Shown: positions 31,039-39,411 of the stretch, piece after piece
Layout: the number at the start of each line of letters is the position of its first letter
Numbering within the stretch: position 1 is the first letter of the stretch
NCBI GenBank assembly: GCA_947305005.1
Contig: CAMZCM010000021.1
Span: 1-40,196 of the forward strand
Length of the DNA: 40,196 nucleotides
Direction of reading: 5' to 3'
DNA from: an uncultured Prevotellaceae bacterium
Lineage (GTDB): Bacteria > Bacteroidota > Bacteroidia > Bacteroidales > Bacteroidaceae
The notes under the pieces: generated by a model
Told to the model about the DNA's origin: nothing
Database searches by the model: none
The model's input: only the letters and a program-made list of their open reading frames with translations
Position numbers and translations under genes: made by a program

Positions 31039-32583
31039 ATGGCACAACAAGAAGACGTTTTTAAGAAGATTATTTCGCATTGCAAGGAATACGGTTTTGT
31101 GTTCCCCTCCAGTGATATCTACGATGGCCTCGGCGCTGTTTATGACTATGGTCAGAACGGTGTAGAGCTAAAAAACAATATTAAACAATATTGGTGGCAG
31201 AGCATGGTGTTGTTGCACCAGAACATCGTCGGCATCGACGCTGCCATCTTCATGCATCCTACGACGTGGAAGGCTAGCGGACACGTGGACGCTTTCAATG
31301 ATCCCCTTATCGACAACCGCGATTCCAAGAAGCGTTACCGTGCCGATGTGCTCATTGAGGACCAGATGGCAAAGTACGATGAGAAGATTGACAAAGAGAT
31401 TGCCAAGGCTGCCAAACGTTTCGGTGATGCCTTTGACGAAGCTCAGTTCCGTTCCACGAACGGTCGCGTATTGGAACTCCAACAAAAGCGCGACGCTCTG
31501 CACGAGCGCTTCCAGAAGGCTATGAACGCCAACGACCTGGATGAGCTGAAGCAGATAATCATCGACGAGGAGATTGTCTGTCCCATCAGTGGCACACGCA
31601 ACTGGACGGACGTGCGTCAGTTCAACCTGATGTTCAAGACTGAGGTGGGCAGCACCGCCGAAGGTACTTCTACCATCTACCTGCGTCCTGAGACCGCTCA
31701 AGGTATCTTTGTCAACTACCTGAACGTGCAGAAGACAGGCCGCATGAAGCTGCCCTTCGGTATCGCGCAGATTGGTAAGGCCTTCCGTAATGAGATTGTT
31801 GCTCGTCAGTTCATCTTCCGTATGCGTGAGTTTGAGCAGATGGAGATGCAGTTCTTCGTGAAGCCTGGTACTGAGCTGGAATGGTTCTCAAAGTGGAAGC
31901 AGACACGTATGGCATGGCATCAGGCTTTGGGCTTCGGTGCAGAGAACTATCGCTTCCACGACCACGATAAACTGGCTCACTATGCCAACGCTGCTACCGA
32001 CATTGAGTTCCACATGCCTTTCGGTTTCAAGGAGGTGGAGGGTATCCATTCCCGTACGAATTTCGACCTGAGTCAACATGCTAAGTATAGTGGTAAGAAG
32101 ATCGAGTACTTTGATCCCGAGACCAACGAAAGCTATACCCCGTTCGTCATTGAAACGTCCATCGGTGTGGATCGTATGTTCCTCAGCGTCATGTGTCATA
32201 GCTATTGTGAGGAACAGTTGGAAGGTGGCGACACTCGTGTCGTGCTGCGCCTACCTGCTGCTTTGGCACCTGTGAAGCTGGCCGTGCTCCCGCTCGTGAA
32301 GAAGGACGGACTGCCCGAGATTGCTCAGCAGATTGTCAACGATCTCCGCTTCCACTTCAACTGCAAGTACGACGAGAAAGACACTATCGGTAAGCGTTAT
32401 CGCCGTATGGATGCCATCGGCTGCCCCTACTGTGTCACCATCGACCACGACACGCTCAATGACCATTGTGTGACTCTGCGTGACCGCGACACCATGGAGC
32501 AGAAGCGTGTTGCCATCGCCGACCTGCAGTCCATCATCGAAGACAAGGTCAGCATCACCAGCTTGCTCAAAAAGCTGCTATAA
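31039..32583 (+). CDS. glyS: Glycyl-tRNA synthetase, dimeric (class II) type
   Basis: A 514-residue enzyme charging tRNA-Gly. The N-terminus MAQQEDVFKKIISHCKEYG and SSDIYDGLGAVYDYGQNG are typical of the alpha2 type. Class II motifs are visible: motif 2 around FRNEIVARQFIFRMREFEQMEM, and motif 3 with IGVDRMFLS. The anticodon-binding domain follows (KLAVLPLVKKDGLPEIA to the end). In many relatives a CPxCG zinc knuckle sits where this protein has CPISGTRNW, so zinc binding appears lost. The start at 31039 follows the -7 box; the longer frame from 30946 overlaps it. An FKBP-like lipoprotein gene follows after 65 bp. Confidence 0.95.
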   Translation: MAQQEDVFKKIISHCKEYGFVFPSSDIYDGLGAVYDYGQNGVELKNNIKQYWWQSMVLLHQNIVGIDAAIFMHPTTWKASGHVDAFNDPLIDNRDSKKRYRADVLIEDQMAKYDEKIDKEIAKAAKRFGDAFDEAQFRSTNGRVLELQQKRDALHERFQKAMNANDLDELKQIIIDEEIVCPISGTRNWTDVRQFNLMFKTEVGSTAEGTSTIYLRPETAQGIFVNYLNVQKTGRMKLPFGIAQIGKAFRNEIVARQFIFRMREFEQMEMQFFVKPGTELEWFSKWKQTRMAWHQALGFGAENYRFHDHDKLAHYANAATDIEFHMPFGFKEVEGIHSRTNFDLSQHAKYSGKKIEYFDPETNESYTPFVIETSIGVDRMFLSVMCHSYCEEQLEGGDTRVVLRLPAALAPVKLAVLPLVKKDGLPEIAQQIVNDLRFHFNCKYDEKDTIGKRYRRMDAIGCPYCVTIDHDTLNDHCVTLRDRDTMEQKRVAIADLQSIIEDKVSITSLLKKLL

Positions 32584-32584
32584 A

Positions 32585-32614
32585 AGTGAAAAATGAAAGA
32601 GTGAAAAGTAAAAA
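32585..32614. repeat. AGTGAAAAATGAAAGAGTG-type repeat after glyS
   Basis: Starts two bases after the glyS stop and is nearly the exact reverse complement of 32739-32768, which lies inside the next gene's signal peptide. Confidence 0.85.
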
Positions 32615-32648
32615 ATAAAAATTACATTTAATCATTCTTTACGTGAAA

Positions 32649-33344
32649 ATGACGAACTTGAATCTCAAACAACTGGTTTTTCCCCATAAGCCTGCAAAGT
32701 TGCTTTTGGTGTCCCTTGTCCATCATTCATTCTTTTATTTTTCACTTTTCACTCTTTCATTTTTCACTCTCTTTGTTTTCTCCTCCTGCAACAAGGATGA
32801 AGAGTTCGATCCGTATGATAATTGGCAGGCACGCAATGATGAGTGGTTCGCTGCGACGGCCAATACTGCACGTGCGGCTATAGTCGCTGCGAAGCGGGAT
32901 TATCCTACGGACTGGGAGAATCATACGGAGTGGCGGATGTTCAAGTCACTCATGAAAAGTCCTACCTATCAGAGTGGTATGGTGACAGATAGCATCTGTG
33001 TCCGTATCCTCAGGCATGGAACAGGAACAAAGTCCCCAATCAGCACTGATACGGTCTATGTTGCCTTCCAAGGTTATCTCATGCCGACAACGGATGCACA
33101 GGGGAATCGTATTGAGAGTTTGTTTGCGTCCACCTATCAGGGCCAGTTTAATCCTGGTACCGCGACCTTCAACTATGCGGCGGTCTCAGGGTATAAAGAT
33201 GGCTTTTATACGGCTTTGCAGTATATGGTGGCTGGAGACAGTTGGGAGGTCTTCATCCCTTATCAACTATTCTATGGTGAAACAGCGCAGAATTCCATTC
33301 CTGCATATAGCACAGTGCGCTTCCTCATTCACATGAAAGAATAA
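32649..33344 (+). CDS. FKBP-type peptidyl-prolyl isomerase-like lipoprotein
   Basis: A 231-residue protein. The lipobox ends FVFSSC with Cys47, so the signal is unusually long; its hydrophobic core (residues 28-44, FFYFSLFTLSFFTLFVF) is encoded by a TTTTTCACT-type repeat. The mature part ends in an FKBP fold: VYVAFQGYLMPT, STYQGQFNPGT, AVSGYKDGFYTALQYMVAGD, WEVFIPYQLFYGE, IPAYSTVRFLIHM. It probably assists protein folding at the envelope. The in-frame GTG at 32643 is a possible alternative start. It lies just downstream of glyS and is likely co-transcribed. Catalytic activity is not certain because some pocket residues differ from the classic set. Confidence 0.85.
   Translation: MTNLNLKQLVFPHKPAKLLLVSLVHHSFFYFSLFTLSFFTLFVFSSCNKDEEFDPYDNWQARNDEWFAATANTARAAIVAAKRDYPTDWENHTEWRMFKSLMKSPTYQSGMVTDSICVRILRHGTGTKSPISTDTVYVAFQGYLMPTTDAQGNRIESLFASTYQGQFNPGTATFNYAAVSGYKDGFYTALQYMVAGDSWEVFIPYQLFYGETAQNSIPAYSTVRFLIHMKE
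32738..32770. repeat. TTTTTCACT-type repeat encoding a signal-peptide core
   Basis: A 33-bp stretch built of TTTTTCACTTTTCACT and TTTCATTTTTCACT units, read as YFSLFTLSFFTL. A copy with one difference, in the same reading frame, forms the signal peptide of the gene at 37059-39317. Confidence 0.85.
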
Positions 33345-33349
33345 GAAAA

Positions 33350-33375
33350 GTGTCCGGTTCATTGAAGCCGGACAC
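33350..33375 (-). terminator. Hairpin at the shared 3' ends of the FKBP-like and gldH genes
   Basis: GTGTCCGG-TTC (33350-33360) pairs with GAAGCCGGACAC (33364-33375) with a one-base bulge. On the minus strand it is followed by TTTTCTTAT, making it a terminator for gldH; it starts inside the gldH coding sequence and contains the gldH stop codon. It may also end the plus-strand transcript. Confidence 0.7.
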
Positions 33376-33829
33376 CTATCTCTATAATACCTGTCAAGGT
33401 TTGCTCATTCATGATATGATAAACGAGCAACTTGACAGGTGTCCTTCTTTGTGTGAAATGACAGACTGTGGCTGTCGTGTCGAGTTCATGAAGGACGTTC
33501 CCCTTGACTTGCCAAGCGTTGGGACGCATGGAAAGGTCCATGTGTATGGTATCGCGTTGGCGGCTATCAGGGTCTGTACGCTGCTCCATGACTAACCATA
33601 AATCCTGATAGGGATAGCGGTTCGTGTAGCGAATATCAATGCTCAACGTGCTGTCATCATCTGCGTGGGGAAGTTCATCCAACTGAAACCACAACGTATC
33701 TGTACAATTCCATCCCTCTTGGTTGACCGATTGGTAGGTAAAGAATTGGGTATGTTTCTTGCAAGCTCCTAAGAAAAGGCAACTTACGAGCAGGCTTGCC
33801 AATAAGAATGGAAGCGGATGGCGAAACAT
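33359..33829 (-). CDS. gldH: Gliding-motility lipoprotein GldH family
   Basis: A 156-residue lipoprotein with lipobox LFLGAC (Cys23). It matches GldH: FFTYQSVNQEGWNCTDTLWFQLDEL, IDIRYTNRYPYQDLWLVMEQ, and a LLVYHIMNEQTLTGIIEIGVRL end. GldH was found in Flavobacterium gliding, but the gene is present in many non-gliding Bacteroidales, next to the ricT-like and holB genes as here, so motility is not implied. Its role in this organism is unknown; an envelope function is likely. It is separated by nine bases from the ricT-like gene, with its stop codon inside the terminator hairpin. Confidence 0.9.
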   Translation of the reverse strand: MFRHPLPFLLASLLVSCLFLGACKKHTQFFTYQSVNQEGWNCTDTLWFQLDELPHADDDSTLSIDIRYTNRYPYQDLWLVMEQRTDPDSRQRDTIHMDLSMRPNAWQVKGNVLHELDTTATVCHFTQRRTPVKLLVYHIMNEQTLTGIIEIGVRLQ

Positions 33830-33838
33830 AGAGGGACG

Positions 33839-34954
33839 TTAGTCTTGTTCAGATGTTGTAGGGAAAGGTCTTTTCTTCTTTTTCTTCTTTTTCTTTTTGG
33901 CACTGTCGAAGCGTGTCAAGTCTTCCTGCGCAGCCAAGTCAACAGGCTTCTGTACGGCAACAGGTGCACTATTGTCAAGCGTGTCAGGCTTTTGCCCTTC
34001 CTTATTCATGGCGATAATCTCCATGGCCCGTTCTGCCGTGATGGTGGTCAGATTGGCAGCGATACGCTTGTCCGTGGAATAGGTGACGGTGCCGGCAAGG
34101 ATGTCGGATTTGAAGAAATAATACGTGCTGTCCAGTGTCTCAAGTTGTACTTCGCGGCTGGGTAAGCGACGGGAGGCTTCCACATATTGATCTACCTCAT
34201 AGTTCATGCAACATTTCAATTTAGCGCACTGTCCAGCTAATTTCTGAGGGTTAAGGCTGAGATCCTGATAACGGGCGGCGCCAGTACCTACACTCACGAA
34301 GTTGCGCATCCAGGTGGTGCAGCACAGCTCCCGTCCACAGGGACCAAAACCACCGATGCGGCCAGCTTCTTGACGGGCACCGATCTGTTTCATCTCAATG
34401 CGAACATGGAAAGCATCGGCCAGAACTTTGATGAGCTGACGGAAATCGACACGTCCATCGGCGATGTAGTAGAAGATGGCTTTGTTGCCGTCGCCCTGAT
34501 ACTCCACGTCTCCAATCTTCATCTCCAGCCCGAGGTCTTTGGCAATCTGGCGCGAGCGGATCATTGTGTCATGCTCACGTGCCTTGGCCTCCTCATATTT
34601 CTCCATATCTACGGGGCGGACCTTACGATAGATGCGTTTGATATCTTCTGTGCTCTTTGGCGGATAACGTTTCATCTGCAAGAGCACGAGTTTACCCGTC
34701 AGTGTCACGGTGCCGATATCGTGTCCGGGTGAAGCCTCGACAGCTACGACATCGCCTTTCTCTAACGGAAGGTTGTTGGAATTGTGATAATATCCCTTGC
34801 GGGTGTTTTTGAACTGAACCTCCACGAGATCCGTTGTCTCGGCATTGGCAGGGATGTCAGCCAAATAGTCATAGACGTTCAGCTGGCAGCTTTGCTTCGG
34901 ACAGCCTAGATAGGAGAGGCCGCGGTTCGGTGAGTTAAGCGTGAATTTATCCAT
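33839..34954 (-). CDS. PSP1-domain protein (RicT/YaaT-like)
   Basis: A 371-residue cytoplasmic protein. The central PSP1 domain (about 40-230) shows VEVQFKNTRKGYYHN, GDVVAVEASPGHDIGTVTLTG and DVEYQGDGNKAIFYYIADGRVDF. Conserved cysteines follow in GPCGRELCCTTW and CAKLKCCMNYE, which in RicT-type proteins help hold iron-sulfur clusters and support RNA-processing complexes. The C-terminus carries about nine consecutive lysines before a short PFPTTSEQD end. The start codon shares one base with the holB stop (TAATG), so the two are coupled. Function in Bacteroidota is not known; regulation of RNA turnover is an inference from Bacillus. Confidence 0.9.
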   Translation of the reverse strand: MDKFTLNSPNRGLSYLGCPKQSCQLNVYDYLADIPANAETTDLVEVQFKNTRKGYYHNSNNLPLEKGDVVAVEASPGHDIGTVTLTGKLVLLQMKRYPPKSTEDIKRIYRKVRPVDMEKYEEAKAREHDTMIRSRQIAKDLGLEMKIGDVEYQGDGNKAIFYYIADGRVDFRQLIKVLADAFHVRIEMKQIGARQEAGRIGGFGPCGRELCCTTWMRNFVSVGTGAARYQDLSLNPQKLAGQCAKLKCCMNYEVDQYVEASRRLPSREVQLETLDSTYYFFKSDILAGTVTYSTDKRIAANLTTITAERAMEIIAMNKEGQKPDTLDNSAPVAVQKPVDLAAQEDLTRFDSAKKKKKKKKKRPFPTTSEQD

Positions 34955-35988
34955 TATTGTATCAGTAATACGATCATTTTTAGTGCCAAGTCAAAAAAAA
35001 CCATACGGGCGTTGACATTCTGCATGATGTCTGTCTCGGCTTTCGTCAGTTCCTCCGTGATGGGGATGACATTGCGCTCATTGATGAAGCGGGCGAAGTT
35101 CTTGCTGAAGGCTTCCTCATCCTCGCTTTGATCGTTGAGCTCTGGCTGGTGGAAGTTATAAATGAAGTTCTCACGCACTTGTCGTTGGCAGAACTGTAAG
35201 AAACTTTTTTGTGTCTCGCGTCCCATACCCGCCAGCTGTTCGCTCCATTCGCGCATATCTTTTACCTTGCGTTGGTAGCTCAAGCGCATGAGCATGATGA
35301 ACAAGTCCAGGAACAGACGTTCATCCTTAGGCGTATGTGCCTGTTGGTATTCCTCTCGTGAGAGAGGAGGGACAAGGATACGTTGTGTACGGCTGAGGAT
35401 GGTTCCGAGCACGAGGTCAGGCTCTTCCGAGACCATCAGGAAATGGGTGCCGGCAGGGGGCTCCTCGAACAGTTTCAGCAGCTTGTTAGCTGTTTCCTGA
35501 TTCATCTTTTCTGGCAGCCATACCACCATCACTTTTCTGCCGCCTTGATTGCTCTTCAGCGCCAGCTTCCGTTGAATGTTGTCGCTCTCTGCGACATAGT
35601 AGGTAGCCTGTTGGTTCTCGGCGCCCATATCAGCGAGCCAGTCGTTGAGGTCAAAGTAAGGGCTCTCAAGCACTCTTTCACGCCATTCCTTAATATATAC
35701 ATCGGAGAGGGCTGCATCAGGTGTTTTGATACGGGACCCTTTGACGATGGGGAAGGTGAAATGCAAATCCGGATGCTCCAGCTTCGCAGCCATCTTACAC
35801 GACGTACACTCGCCGCAGGGCGTGCCATCCTCATTCGGGCGCTGACAAAGCAACGCCTTGGCGAACTCAACAGCCAACGCCAACTTACCCGCACCTGCAG
35901 GCCCTGTTAACATGAGGGCATGAGGTACGCGGTTCGCCTGAAGGTCGGCGAGCAGACGTTGCCAAGTAGCGTTTTGACCTATCAACAT
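34954..35988 (-). CDS. holB: DNA polymerase III subunit delta prime
   Basis: A 344-residue AAA+ clamp-loader subunit. The N-terminus has PHALMLTGPAGAGKLALAVE with the Walker A GPAGAGK, and a four-cysteine zinc module in CQRPNEDGTPCGECTSCK. Then come DIHFTFP-like and VMVVWLPEKMNQETANKLLK (Walker B region with the conserved NKLLK), and a SRTQRILVPPL sensor segment. It helps load the sliding clamp during replication. The C-terminal domain (about 210-344) is divergent, as usual for this subunit. It is the first gene of a three-gene minus-strand run (holB, ricT-like, gldH) with a -7 box 20 bp upstream. Confidence 0.9.
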   Translation of the reverse strand: MLIGQNATWQRLLADLQANRVPHALMLTGPAGAGKLALAVEFAKALLCQRPNEDGTPCGECTSCKMAAKLEHPDLHFTFPIVKGSRIKTPDAALSDVYIKEWRERVLESPYFDLNDWLADMGAENQQATYYVAESDNIQRKLALKSNQGGRKVMVVWLPEKMNQETANKLLKLFEEPPAGTHFLMVSEEPDLVLGTILSRTQRILVPPLSREEYQQAHTPKDERLFLDLFIMLMRLSYQRKVKDMREWSEQLAGMGRETQKSFLQFCQRQVRENFIYNFHQPELNDQSEDEEAFSKNFARFINERNVIPITEELTKAETDIMQNVNARMVFFDLALKMIVLLIQ

Positions 35989-36007
35989 CTTTTCCTTTTT
36001 TCGGCTT

Positions 36008-36015
36008 CAAAGGTA
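36008..36015 (-). promoter_or_regulatory. -7 box (TACCTTTG) for the holB operon
   Basis: Matches TAnnTTTG on the minus strand, 20 bases before the ATG at 35988, giving a leader of about 15 nt. Confidence 0.5.
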
Positions 36016-36084
36016 CAACAAAATGTTGGAAGATAACCGTTCATGCATCAATAAAATGCAAATCAGGAGCATTTTGACACAGCA

Positions 36085-37044
36085 TCAGTAGATGGCTTCT
36101 GCAATTTGACGGATGCTGTCAACGGCGCTGAGCGTGTAGAAATGGAGCGAGGGAATGCCATGGGCGATGAGGTCGCGGCACTGGTTGATTCCCCATTCTA
36201 TGCCTACCTGTTTCACCTCTTCATCGCTCTTGCAGCGTAGCAGTTCCTCGCTGAGCGCAAAGGGAAGGTCGCAGCGGAAGGTCTTGGGGACGGTGGCAAG
36301 CTGTGTGAGCTTTGTCAGCGGTTTCAGACCTGGGATGATAGGAATAGTGACGCCAGCTTCACGGGCCTGTTGCACAAAAGCATAGAACTTCTCGTTGTCA
36401 TAGAACAACTGCGTGATGGCGACGGTGGCGCCTCGGCGCTGCTTCTCCAAGAGTACGCGGATATCACTTTCCAGGTTGGGCGCTTCCTCATGCTTCTCGG
36501 GATAGGCAGCCACACCGAACTCGAAGGGAACGCCCTTGACTTTGATGGGAGTGCTGTCGGCAAAGAAGCCTTCGTTGAAACGGTTTACCTGGTCGATGAG
36601 TTCTATTGCATGGGTATAGCCGCCAGGTGTAGGTTGGTACATCGATTCCTCCTTGGCCTTATCGCCGCGAAGGAGGAAGATATCGCTGATGCCGAGAAAC
36701 TGCAAGTCGAGCAACATATACTCAATATCCTCTTTCGTAGATCCCGAGCAGACGACGTGTGGAATAACTGGGATGTTGAAACGCTGCTGGATAGCTGCTG
36801 CAATAGCGATGGTACCGGGACGGCGGCGAATGCGCTGCCGTTCTACCAGTCCGCCCTCCACTTCGCGATAGACATACTCGGCGCGATGGGTCGTTATGTT
36901 GATGTGGCGCGGCTTGAAAGGCGCCAAGGTCTCAATGGTCTGGAACAGCGTGGCAGTACCTGTTCCCTTGAGAGGGGGCAAGACTTCGAAAGAGAAACCT
37001 GTTTTAGTAGAAGTTGATTCCTTTGTATAAAGTTGTCCTAACAT
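36085..37044 (-). CDS. metF: Methylenetetrahydrofolate reductase
   Basis: A 319-residue FAD enzyme making 5-methyltetrahydrofolate for methionine synthesis. It matches MetF throughout: FSFEVLPPLKG (the conserved Glu is E20), HINITTHRAEY, IPHVVCSGSTKEDIEYML, GISDIFLLRGDKAKEE, FGVAAYPEKHEEAPN, and ITQLFYDNEKFY. Length is within the bacterial range, slightly longer than the E. coli enzyme. It sits 14 bp downstream of the pectate-lyase-like gene on the same strand. No separate promoter or SAM/folate riboswitch is visible in that gap, so readthrough or a promoter within the upstream gene is needed. Confidence 0.95.
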   Translation of the reverse strand: MLGQLYTKESTSTKTGFSFEVLPPLKGTGTATLFQTIETLAPFKPRHINITTHRAEYVYREVEGGLVERQRIRRRPGTIAIAAAIQQRFNIPVIPHVVCSGSTKEDIEYMLLDLQFLGISDIFLLRGDKAKEESMYQPTPGGYTHAIELIDQVNRFNEGFFADSTPIKVKGVPFEFGVAAYPEKHEEAPNLESDIRVLLEKQRRGATVAITQLFYDNEKFYAFVQQAREAGVTIPIIPGLKPLTKLTQLATVPKTFRCDLPFALSEELLRCKSDEEVKQVGIEWGINQCRDLIAHGIPSLHFYTLSAVDSIRQIAEAIY

Positions 37045-37058
37045 GAATGCTTCGTAGA

Positions 37059-39317
37059 TTATTTGGCGACTCTTTTTTGAGTGAGAATGGTGCCGTCGGG
37101 TTGCGACTGCAGCTCAATATAAAAGCCTCTGTAAGTTTTATTGCTGGCGATGGGGCGTCCGTCTAAGGTGTATCGGACGCTATCCTTAAGTTGGGCGTTG
37201 TCATAAGTTTTAATGCCAACGATATCAGGATTGATGCGTGCTTCCTCAAACTCGGCAAATGTGAAGATCATATCTGATCGGTCTAAGGTGCCGGAGCCCC
37301 AAAACCAATCATTGTTGAAGTTACGTGCACGAATTTGCGGATTGCCGCTGGTGAGGCTGTTGATGCGATACATCGACAGAGGAGAGGTGGTCCCAGACTG
37401 CGATGGCGTCTGATTGCCTGTGAAGGTAATGGTGAACACCGAGGGTTCTGTGGTTGTGCCGATGCGAGCATCGCCATTTCCTATGCTGACGTTGTTGGGC
37501 GTGAAGTACAATCCTGTGCCATAGTTTTGGAACTGATAGCCTCCCTCAACAACTGTAATAACCCAAAGCAGGTTGCGGTCATCCCAAGCGAATTCCTGGG
37601 TGGAGCCGAGACTACCGTCGGCATTGCAGAGGAGGTACTTGGGCGCGCCGTTGATGGTGGTGCCGGAGTTATAGGGGACGGTGGCGTAGTTGATGATACG
37701 ATAGAGCATCTCTTCTTTCGGTTTGAAAATCGTGGCACTGGATTTTGTGCCTCCTCCGCCTTTCATGAAATCATTGTTTACCCCTACAACGGCAGAGTAG
37801 GGGGATTCCATCTCTTCGCTGATGGTCTTCAGACGAAAGTAGTAGATCTTACCTGCTGTTAGTCCAGAGATGCTCGTTGCTGTTATCTTTCCTTCTAACC
37901 GTTTCACCTCCACGAAGTTCTTGCCGTCTTCAGATTGTTCTACGACGATGGTCTTGTCTGCATCCTCAATGTTGGTCCAACTGAGCTTGACAGCCGTCTT
38001 GGTTGTCAACTTGGCTGTGACGTTCTGAGGGCATTGCAGGGACGGCTGGATGGTGGAGGTCTGTGAGAGACTGTTAATATAGTGCTCTATATTGGCATAG
38101 CTTCCGCCTATCGTGTAAGAAGTAGCATCGTTGACGTTCGGGTTCAGACCGTTGGCGAGTTCCCATTCATCCGGCATCCCATCGCCATCGCTATCGGTCG
38201 GTGGGAAACCGCCAGCAACAGTTCCAATTCCGCCTAAATCGTCCTCGTTGGCAATGAACGACCCTTTCTTTCCGAGGGAAGTAAGGTGCTCAATGAGACG
38301 ACGGTCGTGGATGTCACGAACACGCGAAGCCCCTACGTTTTCCGCTACGTCCTGATAGGCATCAGCGGCATTCATCACGTTCATCGGATGGGTAGCGTTG
38401 AAGTACGGCTTCGACATAGGCGTCGCTTGATTGTAATCGGTGATCGGTGTACCGTTCAGGATGCCGTCACAGTTGCCGTCAAAATAGTTCCCTATACTGT
38501 AGAGGTGGTCTGTTTCCGTCCAATCATCGAAGTATTTCTGCGAACCGTCAGGACCTGCGATGAAGTAGTTGTTCATCACGTCCTGATAGTTGTCGGCAGC
38601 GGAGTGTCCGCCAATGATGCCCATACCATAGTTATATACCACGTTGTTGTAGTACTGCAGGTAGCACTTCATTTTCGGGTTTCGACTCTTGTTATTGATC
38701 CACAGACAATGGCAGATCGTCCAGTTGCGCGTTCCGTCCGTGATGGCACCGAAACGTTGAGGCTCAATGCCCTCGGAGATGATACAGCTCTGGAATGTGA
38801 TGTTGTTGGCGTTGGTGATATGAACGTTGTCCCATGGCCCCCACGACACATCGCAATGATCCAGGATGACGTTCTCGCAGTCGTCCATCGTCAGTGTACA
38901 TTTCTTCTCAGCAACACTCTTGCCACCACGCATTCGGAGATAGCGAATGATGATGTTCTTGTTGCCTGAGGCGATGACACGTCCACCATAAATCGTGATG
39001 CCCTCACCGGGTGCCGTCTGGCCGGCGATGGTGATATTGCTGGCAATGGTGATGCTGTTGTTGGTGATGTTAATGACGCCGCCCACATCGAAGACGACGA
39101 TGCGATTGGGCTGGCTCACAGCATCTGCCAATGAGCCGGCACCTGAGGCGTTCAGGTTCGTCACGTGTACCACCTTGCCGCCTCGTCCTCCTGTGGCATA
39201 GGCCGCGAAGCCCTCAGCGCCAGGAAAAGCCAACTGCTGTGCTGGAGCAGGGAGAGAGGATGAGAGGATAGTGAAAAATGAAAGAATGAAAAGTGAAAAA
39301 TATAGTTTACTTTTCAT
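37059..39317 (-). CDS. Secreted pectate-lyase-like protein with fibronectin III and lectin-like domains
   Basis: A 752-residue exported protein. The signal peptide (MKSKLYFSLFILSFFTILSS plus SLPAPAQQ) supports the ATG at 39317 over 39383. Residues about 30-340 form a right-handed beta helix of pectate-lyase type: AFPGAEGFAAYATGGRGG, FDVGGVINI, ITIAGQTAPGEGI, IIRYLRMRGG, VILDHCDVSWG. A calcium-binding DSDGDGMPDEWE motif follows, then a fibronectin III domain (about 435-520), a ricin-like stretch, and a YTLDGRPI sorting-like tail. It probably cleaves pectic or related polysaccharide outside the cell. Polysaccharide lyase family 1 is my best guess, but no other pectin-use genes are in view. The signal-peptide core is encoded by a TTTTTCACT repeat. 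Confidence 0.88.
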   Translation of the reverse strand: MKSKLYFSLFILSFFTILSSSLPAPAQQLAFPGAEGFAAYATGGRGGKVVHVTNLNASGAGSLADAVSQPNRIVVFDVGGVINITNNSITIASNITIAGQTAPGEGITIYGGRVIASGNKNIIIRYLRMRGGKSVAEKKCTLTMDDCENVILDHCDVSWGPWDNVHITNANNITFQSCIISEGIEPQRFGAITDGTRNWTICHCLWINNKSRNPKMKCYLQYYNNVVYNYGMGIIGGHSAADNYQDVMNNYFIAGPDGSQKYFDDWTETDHLYSIGNYFDGNCDGILNGTPITDYNQATPMSKPYFNATHPMNVMNAADAYQDVAENVGASRVRDIHDRRLIEHLTSLGKKGSFIANEDDLGGIGTVAGGFPPTDSDGDGMPDEWELANGLNPNVNDATSYTIGGSYANIEHYINSLSQTSTIQPSLQCPQNVTAKLTTKTAVKLSWTNIEDADKTIVVEQSEDGKNFVEVKRLEGKITATSISGLTAGKIYYFRLKTISEEMESPYSAVVGVNNDFMKGGGGTKSSATIFKPKEEMLYRIINYATVPYNSGTTINGAPKYLLCNADGSLGSTQEFAWDDRNLLWVITVVEGGYQFQNYGTGLYFTPNNVSIGNGDARIGTTTEPSVFTITFTGNQTPSQSGTTSPLSMYRINSLTSGNPQIRARNFNNDWFWGSGTLDRSDMIFTFAEFEEARINPDIVGIKTYDNAQLKDSVRYTLDGRPIASNKTYRGFYIELQSQPDGTILTQKRVAK
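39270..39300. repeat. TTTTTCACT-type repeat encoding the pectate-lyase signal-peptide core
   Basis: On the minus strand it differs at a single base from the repeat at 32738-32768, and it is read in the same frame (YFSLFILSFFTIL). Confidence 0.85.
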
Positions 39318-39375
39318 GTTGGTCGTACACCTGTTTGTAGATGAGCCATAATGATTCATAGTTATCACGATTGAA

Positions 39376-39409
39376 TTTTTCACTTTTCATTTTTCACTTT
39401 TCACTTTTT
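39376..39409. repeat. TTTTTCACT-type repeat upstream of the pectate-lyase gene
   Basis: Units TTTTTCACTTTTCAT and TTTTTCACTTTTCACT lie on the plus strand, so they are inverted relative to the copy inside the gene at 39270-39300. They occupy the gap next to the fumarase stop codon. Confidence 0.85.
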
Positions 39410-39411
39410 AT

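Noticed and set aside
33350..33595. Plus-strand 81-codon frame after the FKBP-like gene
   Set aside because: It starts in the hairpin and lies antisense to gldH; no domain.
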